From Ridgeia piscesae (lineage: Eukaryota > Annelida > Polychaeta > Sabellida > Siboglinidae), in assembly GCA_025642075.2 (NCBI GenBank), contig JAODUO010000988.1:278942-342941 (forward strand): a stretch of DNA of 64,000 nt. Reading direction: 5' to 3'. The number at the start of each line of letters is the position of its first letter. Position 1 is the stretch's first letter. Position numbers and translations under genes: made by a program. The notes beneath the pieces were generated by a model, which was not told the DNA's origin, made no database searches, and worked only from the letters and a program-made list of their open reading frames with translations. Positions 35,209 through 47,200 of the stretch are shown here, piece by piece.

Positions 35209-38200
35209 CTGTAAGAGACAATGTAACATTGTGTGTCATTGCACTGTGTGTCCAAATGCATAATTAAGTTATGTTGCATAATGCTGTATGTGTATCATTT
35301 ACTGTTGTGTATCATGTAATGTGTACATATTGATGTGTATCAAGTATTATATCATATATATCGTTGTGTATTGTACCATTGTGTTAGGTTGGGTTTGGTG
35401 GTGTATGTTTGTGTATCGTTTATCATTGTATATGGTTGTGTATCATTTACCATTGTGTTTGGGTGTATACAGTGGTGTTTGATTGTGTGCCATATATCAT
35501 TGTATATAATTTACCATTGTGTATGAGTGTGTACGTACGGTGGTGCATGTTTGTGTATCATTGTGTATAATTTATCATTGTGTATGAGTGTGTACGGTGG
35601 TGCATGTTTGTGTATCATTGTGTATAATTTACCATTGTGTATGAGTGTGTACGGTTGTGCATGTTTGTGTACCAATGTGTATAATTTATCATTGTGTATG
35701 AGTGTGTACGGTGGTGCATGTTTGTGTACCAATGTGTATAATTTATCATTGTGTATGAGTGTACGTACGGTGGTGCATGTTTGTGTACCAATGTGTATAA
35801 TTTACCATTGTGTATGAGTGTGTACAGTGGTGCATGTTTGTGTATCATTGTGTATAATTTACCATTGTGCATGAGTGTGTACGGTGGTGCATGTTGTGTC
35901 TGACACTGTGAATGTCTGGCTAGGAGATGCTGTGACACTGTGAATGTATGTCTAGGAGAGGCAGTGTGTCCCACATGTCTTACCTGTGTGTGACACTGTG
36001 AATGTCTGGCTAGGACAGGCCGTGTGTCCCACATGTCTTACCTGTGTGTGACACTGTGAATGTCTGGCTAGGAGATGCTGTGACACTGTGAATGTCTGGC
36101 TAGGACAGGCCGTGTGTTCCACATGTCTTACCTGTGTGTGACACTGTGAATGTCTGTCTAGGAGATGCTGTGACACTGTGAATATCTGGCTAGAAGAGGC
36201 CGTGTGTTCCACATGTCTTACCTGTGTGTGACACTGTGAATGTTTGTCTAGGAGATGCTGTGACACTGTGAATGTCTGGCTAGGACAGGCCGTGTGTTCC
36301 ACATGTCTTACCTGTGTGTGACACTGTGAATGTCTGGCTAGGAGAGGCAGTGTGTCCCACAGACGTCTTCCCACAAGCTGCACCTGCAACATGAGACCCA
36401 GTGTCTTAAACAGGACAACAGAGCTCACGTTGTGCCAACCACTCACAAGACTGCTATGAAAGTAACAGGACAAGGTAGTTTAAAGTTGCAGCAACATATA
36501 TGACAGTGTCATAAGATGAACAGACGCAACAACATATTGAGAGTGTTATAAGATGACTAGGACAAATGGGTTTAAAGTTGCAGCAACAACATATAATACT
36601 GTGTTGTTATGAGATATCAGGACAAGCCAGTTTAATGTTGCAGCAACAATGCATACGACTATCATAAGATGAACAGAAGTAACAATATATAAGACAGTGT
36701 TATATGAACTAAACATTTTAGGAGCAGTGTAGACTAGATATTAGAAATTTCTCATTTTCAAAATGAACAGTAAATAAATTAACAGATCATCTGCTGAGTG
36801 TGTGGGTGGGTGTAGCTCAAGACAGACAGTCAGTGACAGCAATGTACACATGACTCAAGATTGACAGTCAGTGACAGCAATACAATGAACACATGACTCA
36901 AGACAGACAGTCGTGACAGCAATACAATGAACACATGAATCAAGACAGTCAGTGACAGCAATACAATGAACACGACTCAAGACAGTCAGTGACAATAGTG
37001 CAATGAACACGACTCAAGACAGACAGTCAGTGACAGCAATGCAATGAACACATGATTCAAGACAGACAGTCAGTGACAGCAGTGCAATGAACACATGACT
37101 CAAGACAGACAGTCAGTGACAGCAGTGCAATGAACACGACTCAAGACAGTCAGTGACAATAGTGCAATGAACACATGACTCAAGACAGACAGTCAGTGAC
37201 AGCAATACAATGAACACGACTCAAGACACACAGTCAGTGACAGCAATACAATGAACACGACTCAAGACAGACAGCCATCAACAGCAGTGCAATCAACACG
37301 ACTCAAGATAGCATTACAAATAGTCTTTTTTTAATGTTATTACCTTCTGTATAACAATTTCAGTATTAAAGTAATTTTACAACATAAACAAATACAAACA
37401 TTTAATATGCAGCAAATCTTAACTGTGAGAGTGTGCATGCGTGCAGGTGCGTGTTAGGCAGTATGGATGACATTTGGCTACATAGATGCCAACCTTTACT
37501 GATCAACACCTGTAAGACTCTGGACAAAAATCCATAAGAAATTCATAAGCAAGGACGGAGAACTGATGATTTTAAATTCACGGTTACATACAAATGAAAT
37601 TCAAGACTATTTTAACAAGAACAATTTTATTACAACAACACCCACAATACACAACACCATCACCCACAACGTTCACTTAACACCCACAATATACAACACC
37701 ATCACCCACAACGTTCACTTAACACCCACAATATACAACACCATCACCCACAACGTTCACTTGTCACTGGACACCTGATTGTTCTCAACACAAGCATGCT
37801 TCGCATCTTGGAGCGTTGCTGGCGTCGCTTCCACCTGGTGACAGCAGCTGTCAAAATTCATCTTGCACTGCAGATAGGCTGTTATTGTATCTGCATGGAG
37901 GTTGCTCCTGGCGTCTGTATGGATCTTCCTCAGCATGGAGAAAGTCCGCTCTGAGTGAGCGTTGCTGTGGGGAAGGCCTAGTAGTGCTGTAAAGAGCGTA
38001 GAGATGGATGGCGCACTACCCCCATTGCCGTCTTCATCTCCATCACATCCCCCCAGATGTGGTCAAGTCGTCGCTGGTGTCCATCCACTCTGGTTACCAC
38101 AGCATCGTCTTCCATGAGCTGGAGGTCCTCAAACTTGTCCTTGGGCGTCTCTCTGTCCACATTGGGGCAGAATTTTGCGGCGAGGCGCAACACTACAACA

Positions 38201-41200
38201 AATAGGCTGGGTTGTTCAAACTTAGACACGGTTACATAATTATCCACAAAACTGTGAAACAATTAAAGATTTCTGATTTCCATCATTATGTACATCAATT
38301 AAGACTTACATCATTAACAAATTCCAGACAGCTTCACTCAGCTAGTTTCCATTAAATATCTACTATGAATGATTCTCAGTTTCCTTTGTGGAATTATCTT
38401 ATTATAAACATCGATGACGTACCAGTAGTGAAGTGCTTTGAGATGGCTTAACCATTTGGCTTCATCGTGCCATTGAGCTTTATTTTGATATAAAAGAAAT
38501 ATCATAATTATTTAAGGAGTCAATACATACCTGGTGAATAGGTGTAGTCTGTGTGTCGGCTGATGTCCAGGATGGCAAGGTCCTCTAGCACTGCATCGCC
38601 AAACGGAAAGTGCTGCACCATCTTCTGCAGGACGGCCGTGTAGAAGCGATGCACTTCACTGGAATGGTGTACACAAAATCATATTACCAATCCGGAAGTT
38701 AATATCCATATTGTCCAATCACCACTGATCACCTTAACACAAGCCATGAAAAAATATATTTACCAGAGAAAAAGTAATGTCGTAAAATTGACAAAAAAAC
38801 ATGAATCAAGAATACAGTGTGATTAGATTTAGCAGTACTAATTATAGTAGTGCAGGACACAGTACCATACCATATAAACTTCGCCTGCTGTGCAGGTCCG
38901 AAGTCCTCCTCCTCCATGAAGGTCCGCGCTGCCATCCCAATGGCAACATTCGCGTCGTCGTGCTGGTTCTCACGCAGGTCGAACTTGACCTCGCGGAGGT
39001 CTGTCTGGCCGCGCAGGAGTCGAAGGGGAACAAACTTCGCCATCAACTTGTGTAGCAGGCGGTCCATCTCAGGGAGCAATGCCCCCACCTTTGTCTCGTC
39101 TGCCTGAAAACACAGGAACATGTTATCTTATAGTGCCAATGATAACAAGGAACCCGTGGCTGATATCTGCAACAGATGACATTATAAACTATAACCAGGA
39201 TGCCATAAGGGGGTGACTGATCTTCCCCATCAGCTAATCAGGATTTTGAAGCAGCATTTATGGAGCACCATTTAGAATTACACTTACATGAAACAGCTTG
39301 TTGAAGTCCATCAACACCACCCTCTTCACTCTGCCTGGTTTCTCTCCATCCTCATGGCTGCCAAAGTACGCAGACAGACCTGGGAACTGGTGAAGGAGTC
39401 GCTCAACGACCCTCAGCAAGACAACCAGCGAGTCGGACAGTGCTTGAGGATCCCCAGGTGCTCAATATCCGTGAAGTCTTCAAACTCTGTGAACAGTTCA
39501 CGGCCTTTTGGAACTGAAAACAACAAATCAAACATCACAGTCAACCAAAGAAAAAATTACGACACAAAGGTACCACATAACAGTTGGCAGCAATATTAAC
39601 CATAACCTGGTTGTGACAATATCTACAATAACCATGTAGATTTACTTGTGACAACTTAATTTATGCACATTATCCTAAATGTACAGACACAATCCAGTCT
39701 AAATGGCCCCAGTCAGACGGTCATCCTATACTGATATAAACAGCGTAAACAGACCTGTTCTGGAAGTGGAAGTAAACGTCGATGAACAAGTCAAGTCGTC
39801 CACAGCCATTGACAGTTGCTTCACACCAGCCTTTATGCAGAGGTCGGCCAGGTGGCAAATACAGCCAATGTTGAACACATTTGGTTGTCGCTCCCAGACA
39901 CGGGTGAGGACGGAGTTCTTGGATCCAATCATAACGTTGCAGTTATCACTGGCGAAGCCGATGCAATTTCGCCAAGGGATCTCCAGTTTGCTGTATAACA
40001 AAATAATAGAAAATGAGCTTTCTACGAATATATACCATAAGACAATGTTTGTAAATGATGAAGGTTGCCAATTGTTTTTATTTCTTTTATTATATTACAA
40101 GTAACTAGGCTTAAATTATGCAGTAAATTTGAAATTGTCACCACATTGTCCATATTACTGAACACTATGTGGTAGATAGGGCCTCATGTCCAAGAGTTGG
40201 CAGGCCTACTATTCGTTACTAGTTATAAATCAATTACAAACTGAATGTAATGAAACAGTTTTCAATATGACACAAACCGACTACGACACAAAAACAATTA
40301 CCTCAAGACACCGTCCATGACGTTGAATACATCCTCGCTTGTGCCGCCATTGCACACAGGCATATCGAGCAATCGGGTGCGTGCCGCCTTCTGTTCGAAA
40401 TATCGAACGAGAATCACAAGTCGCTTGTCCGTTTTCCTGTCGGTCGACTCGTCGATCATTATGGAAAACGGACCGTTTCGGCATCGCTCCACGACTGGCG
40501 TTGTGGCGGCCGTCGACAAACACCGTTTCACAATCTGTGTGGTCTTCGTCCGCTTGCATTTGAAGCGCTTCGCAATCTCGCTGTCGGGGAACATTTGGCG
40601 GGCCAGGTCGGTGAAATGGTCGCCCAAAGAAGCGGGCAAATTGTGCTCTGTTACAAAGTACGCAAACAGTACCTTGGCTTTGGTCGTTGCATCCGCGGAG
40701 TCGGCTGTCTTCGGCTTGAAAAAGCTGGTCATTTGTGGGCATTTCAGTTGTCGCTCGTGCATCTTGGATTTGAGGTGTTCGCGGACATCATAAACACCAG
40801 ACGCAGCCACTTTTATATCGCGACAACACACGGTGCACCATGCATGGTCGTACCAAGCTTGCTGGCCATTACAACGCCTTGGAATTGACCATTCCAAGAC
40901 GACTGGAAAGCTCCGGCATACTGCTTGCGCTTTTTCGTTGGAGGCTCCATATTGGTCAAATTTTGCATGTGGTGTGAATTTACAGTCGCTTTCCCACGTG
41001 TAGTGTCCGGAAAAAATAGTGCACCCTGGGATAGATCAAGTGCGACTTTCATTAGCGCACATGTAATCCGCTAGGTGGCAGCTCTCATCCAAATGAATAC
41101 AACAAAATGGCTGTTTTCAAATTCACGAAAAGATAACGAAAAGCACGAAGGATTGCTAATTTAGATGATAACGACTCGTGCAAAATTATTATATTAAAAA

Positions 41201-44200
41201 AATAATAAAAACCTGACAATACGTATTACCCATAAGGAATTAGTCCTATGTCTGTAAGTACCGCCAAATGCTAAAAAATCCGTAAGTCTTACGGGTGATC
41301 CGACTAAGAGTTGGCATCTATGTTTGGCTAAGAATTTATTCCTGTTTGTGGATCCAGTAAAATATAGCTGTCAGTTTAAACACAACATTACTGCTACTTG
41401 AATGCAGGATGAACTTACTGCTTATGTTGTTAGCAAACACATTTCCTGGTCCATCTCCACCTCCGCCTACAAATAGAGGCTTGATGAATGACAACGCGGA
41501 GCCAACAGATCCGCCTGGAGCTTCCTCCATCTGCCAACAAACGTGCACAAGTTGTTGTCAGTATGACAGTTAACTCTGTAAGGTTGGTGGTTAGTTTGAC
41601 AGTCAACTCTGTAAAGTTGGTGGTTAGTTTGACAGTCAACTCTGTAAAGCTGGTGGTTAGTTTGACAGTCAACTCTGTAACGTTAGTGGTTAGTTTGACA
41701 GACAACTCTGTAAAGTTGGTGGTTAGTTTGACAGTAAACTCTGTAAGGTTGGTGGTTAGTTTGACAGTAAACTCTGTAAAGTTGTTGGTTAGTTTGACAG
41801 TAAACTCTGTAAAGTTGTTGGTTAGTTTGACAATCAACTCTGTAAAGTTGTTGGTTAGTTTGACAGTAAACTCTGCAAAGTTGTTGGTTAGTTTGACAGT
41901 AAACTCTGTAACGTTAGTGGTTAGTTTGACAGACAACTCTGTAACGTTAGTGGTTAGTTTGACAGACAACTCTGTAACGTTAGTGGTTAGTTTGACAGTA
42001 AACTCTGTAAAGTTGTTGGTTAGTTTGACAGTAAACTCTGTAAAGTTGGCGGTTAGTTTGACAGTCAACTCTGTAAAGTTGTTGGTTAGTTTGACAGTAA
42101 ACTCTGCAAAGTTGTTGGTTAGTTTGACAGTAAACTCTGTAACGTTAGTGGTTAGTTTGACAGTAAACTCTGTAACGTTAGTGGTTAGTTTGACAGACAA
42201 CTCTGTAACGTTAGTGGTTAGTTTGACAGACAACTCTGTAACGTTAGTGGTTAGTTTGACAGTCAACTCTGTAAAGTTGTTGGTTAGTTTGACAGTAAAC
42301 TCTGTAAAGTTGGCGGTTAGTTTGACAGTCAACTCTGTAAAGTTGTTGGTTAGTTTGACAGTAAACTCTGTAAAGTTGTTGGTTAGTTTGACAGTAAACT
42401 CTGTAAAGTTGTTGGTTAGTTTGACAGTAAACTCTGTAAAGTTGTTGGTTAGTTTGACAGTCAACTCTGTAAAGTTGTTGGTTAGTTTGACAGTTAACTC
42501 TGTAAAGTTGTTGGTTAGTTTGACAATCAACTCTGTAAAGCTGGTGGTTAGTTTGACAGTCAACTCTGTAAAGCTGGTGGTTAGTTTGACAGTAAACTCT
42601 GTAAAGTTGGCGGTTAGTTTGACAGTAAACTCTGTAAAGTTGTTGGTTAGTTTGACAGTTAACTCTGTAAAGTTGTTGGTTAGTTTGACAGTAAACTCTG
42701 TAAAGTTGTTGGTTAGTTTGACAGTAAACTCTGTAAAGTTGTTGGTTAGTTTGACAGTCAACTCTGTAAAGCTGGTGGTTAGTTTGACAGTAAACTCTGT
42801 AAAATTGTTGGTTAGTTTGACAGTTAACTCTGTAAAGTTGTTGGTTAGTTTGACAGTAAACTCTGTAAAGTTGGTGGTTAGTTTGACAGTCAACTCTGTA
42901 AAGCTGGTGGTTAGTTTGACAGTCAACTCTGTAAAGTTGTTGGTTAGTTTGACAGTCAACTCTGTAAAGTTGTTGGTTAGTTTGACAGTCAACTCTGTAA
43001 AGTTGGTGGTTAGTTTGACAGTCAACTCTGTAACGTTAGTGGTTAGTTTGACAGACAACTCTGTAAAGCTGGTGGTTAGTTTGACAGTCAACTCTGTAAA
43101 GTTGTTGGTTAGTTTGACAGTCAACTCTGTAAATTTGGTGATTATTTTGACAGTCAACGCTGTAAAGTTAGTGGTTAGTTTGACAGTCAACTCTGTAAAG
43201 TTGGTGGTCAATTTGACAGTCAACTCTATAAAGTTGGTGGTCAATTTGACAGTCAACTCTATATAGTTGGTGGTCAGATTGACAATCAACTCTGTTAACT
43301 TGGTGCAGTTGGACAGTCAATTATGTAAAGTTGTTGGTCAGTAAATGTAAATGTTGGTCAGTTGGACAGTCAACTCTGTAATAAAGTGACATTCAGAGTA
43401 TGACATTTAGCTGACCTGATATTCAGGGTATGACATTTATTTGACCTGACATTCAGAGCATGACATTTAGTTGACCCGACATTCAGGGCTTGATATTTTG
43501 CTGACTTGACATTTAGAGCCTGACATTTCGCTGACCTAATGTGCCGGGTCCGACGTAACCAACACTATGTAGTTGCCACCCACCTCGTGCTCCTCGCCCC
43601 CGGAGGGTGGGAAGTCTCCAAACATGGGGCGTCCAGGGTAGGAGAATTCACCGCCTGGAGACTTGGTGAACATCTGGATACGGGCCATGTGTTTCTCCAG
43701 GTCAAACGGACTGGAGAGGACATTGCTGGCAGGTGACTGTGATGGGGTGACAGGTGAGAAAGCTACACGTGACGGGGTGACATGTGACGAGGTGACAGGA
43801 GGGTGTCTCCGTGGGGTAGATGCTGGGGTAGTCTTACGGTGCTGTTTACCTGGTGTAGTGGCTGGAGAGAAAATTTAACACAAGTTTATATTCAGGTTCA
43901 ACTGAGTATAGTACTATGATAATATGTCAAGAAGTAATGTAAATTATAGTAGAACCATGTTGTTTTTTCAACTGCTGCTTTTTCAACTTCATTGTAAAGC
44001 TTACGGTGTTGACATATTTGGTCATGGTCTGGCCATATTAACTGTTATGTTAAAGTAGTTTCCTGGAGTCATATGTGTGACTTATACATGGTCTGAGGCA
44101 AAACTTATTTGGGCCGAGTTTGTGCAGTGACCTGACTACATAGAAATTGACGTCTTCTTAGGACCAATTAATATGTCTACAATTTAATATCTTTTTAAAT

Positions 44201-47200
44201 ATTAAATGCAAAATTAATAAAACATTACTGTTTTTTTACATTCTCCTGGACCTATTCATTTATTTGTTGGTAAAACAAGGCCATGGTTCACTCATTAGTT
44301 AATAATTTACAATTTATTTTAACTTTATCAAAATTATGCAGATATGAAGCTTACCAGGTAGCTTAGTTCAATAACAAATAAGCCCCTTCTGTGAACACTC
44401 GAATTGCATGCACATGTAATGGACACGTCCACTCAGCGTAGCTGGACATGCTCACCTTCAACACTCTGTGTAGGATTGACACTGTCCACACCTCCAATGA
44501 CCATGCTGACCACAGTGTCACTGTCAATGCCTGCACTCACTACACAGTCACTCGCGTTCACTGCCATGTTTGTTTCAACAGCAGCTGGACATCTGACCAC
44601 TGCGGCCAGGCTCAACTGCCTAGGTGAAGCTGAAGGTCTGACCGGTGTTTTTGGCTCAGTGTACACCTGTCTAGGAGGGTCAGAGGTTACCATCAGCGGA
44701 GGCGGGTCAGAGGTCATCGTCTGTGGTGATGGGTCAGAGGTTATTATCACACGTGGTGGTGGGTCAGAGGTCATCATATGTGGAGGTGTGTCAGAGGTCA
44801 TCACACTGGTGTTTGCCAGAGCAGAACACCGGGGAGGAACTGCAACAGAAAGTACATGCTGAGATGGACAGAGACTGTGGTAGAGTCAAACCAAGATGGA
44901 CACAGTGACCATGTACCTGTTGTAAACAATAACAATCACATTGTGACACTGTTATAGACTACCATGAGAATCAGTGTGACACTGTTCGACTGTGACGACC
45001 ATACTGTGACACTGTTATTGACCACGACAATCACACTGACACTGTTATGCTGGCACAATCACACTGTGACACTGTTGTAGACCGTGTGTGACAATCACAT
45101 TGTGATACATATAGACCATGACAATCATACTGTATTACTGCTATAGACCGTGACAATTACACTAACACTGTTGTAGACCATACATGTTAAGTCTCCCGCA
45201 TTCAGCGGGAGACTCCCGCAATTACAGGAAATCTCCCGATCTCCCGCGTGGGAGAAACAATCTCCCGCAATTTCATCGGGAACATCCGGCTCTTTCCGGT
45301 TTTTAGTCCACCCAAAACAAACAAATTGTACGTAATTTACCTTATTGGGTGCGGATAATTGGTTTATTTCTGGCTGGGCATTGTCTCAAGTGTTTTTCAC
45401 AGTCGCCTCACAATGAATAGCAATGCCAGTTAACTAATTGCAATCGAGTCTGAGACTGAGCTAATGCTCACAGACACCGCCGGGCGCTCGCAGGCGCGGA
45501 CAACGATTTGAACAATGACCTGAATTGGAATTATTTAAATCAAATCTTACTGTGATGACTGAACATTAAAAACAGTCTAATAAATACCTGAGTACAAGAC
45601 CTACACCTTGCCTGTCGCTGACATTGTTTATCAGCTTTATAGAAATGCGGCGCGCCTTCGATACCATATTATCGCCCAGTGTGTACGTTCCAGTCTTGTA
45701 GAACAAACTGCAATCCGTTTACATCTATACAAATAATGTCCATCCATACATCTACATTACATGTGCATGTTTGTAAATGTATGTACCTTTGCTAAGCGCT
45801 TTATTATTTGAGTACATTTGATATGTAAATGAAAAACATCCTTAAGAGACGAAAACATGCTTATTTAAATATCTCCAGTCAGGCCTGTGTCACCATGGCT
45901 CACTCCAGCTCATGAAAATGAATTCCATATTCAAGTTTTACATGTAAAGATTATGTTAGTTGTGTAACAAAATATCATGTAGATGCTGCTGCTTTTTATG
46001 CAAGGGATTCTTTGCAACCTATGATACATATCAGAAGATGAACAAATATGCCAATGTTAGGCCTATACCTAGAACACAAGAAGTAAATTACTGAACATTA
46101 TACTATTTATTGTTCTATCACCAAGGCTAAGCCTTCTTTTTAATTCACGAGGGCCAAACAGCAACACATCATTTTTTATATGAGATTACCAGAGAATTTA
46201 TTATATTTGTGGTATTATATAGTGATAATAAAACATATATGTTAATATTGAATATTGTTCATGGCTCCAAGAATGGTTTTACTCCAGAGTAAGTTAATTC
46301 ATATAACAATATCTATGTCAATATCTTAATCAGTGGAATTTATTCCTTTTTGTATTATATTCTTTGCATTTATGGTTAAAAACCTAATTTACATATAATA
46401 GCCCCATTTTCCAAGAGCCTCCGATTTACGTATAAAATACCGTTTTCCTCCCAAGACCCTCCGATTTACGTATAAATCTCCCACATTGGCATTTCCAAAA
46501 CTTAACATGTATGGTAGACCGTGACAATCACACTGTAACTCATGTTATCAACCATGAAAATCAGACTGTGACAATGTTGGACTGTGACAATCTCAATGTG
46601 ACATAAGGATGGAACGAATCTGGACTTTCATTCGAATCGAACAGAATACGAATATTCCGTGGCTTTGAATTTGATTAGAATATTGAACGGTGCCGAGATG
46701 CCTTAAATCACACTGTGACACTATTATAGACTGTAACAATCAGTGTGACACTATTACAGACTGTTACAATGACACTGTGACACTATTATAGACTGTGACA
46801 CTTACCACTGTGACAATCACAGTGACATTGTTATGGACTGTGACAATCACTGTGACACTGTTATAGACCATGACAATCACACTGTGACTGTCATAGACTG
46901 ACAATAATAATAATAGTAAATAACAGTATTTGTCTACGCCATATCTCTAGCAATAAAACCATTCAGAGGCGCATTACACTTTACATGAATATACAGATTA
47001 CCTTAAAAAAATCACATTGTGACTGTCTTGACCGCGACAATCACACTGTGACATTATTATAGACTTTACCAATCATATTGTGACACTGAAGCACACACAC
47101 AACATAGGAATGACATTTAAAACACATGAAACTGTGGTCATCACCACATTCATAGATGTTCCTTACTGTTTGCCTTGGCCTGTGACGTCACGGCTGGTGA

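Larger units (their letters stand above)
37481..41322 (-). mobile_element. Complete hAT DNA transposon with 8-bp target duplication
   Basis: The exact 13-bp terminal inverted repeats are CATAGATGCCAAC at 37481 and its complement ending at 41322. The direct 8-bp duplication TTTGGCTA flanks both ends (37473-37480 and 41323-41330), which is diagnostic of hAT. Inside is a minus-strand spliced transposase. The element sits in the intron between exons 7 and 8 of the Q-rich gene, in the same orientation. Confidence 0.93.

Noticed and set aside
34967..35267. Plus-strand frames over the last exon of the Q-rich gene
   Set aside because: Antisense shadows. The minus-strand frame has the matching acceptor, phase and stop.
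41430..43289. 619-codon minus-strand frame (NFTELTVKLT repeats) and its 592-codon plus-strand counterpart
   Set aside because: Pure 33-bp array translation, open in both directions. Only its last part overlaps the genuine exon 7, and in a different frame.
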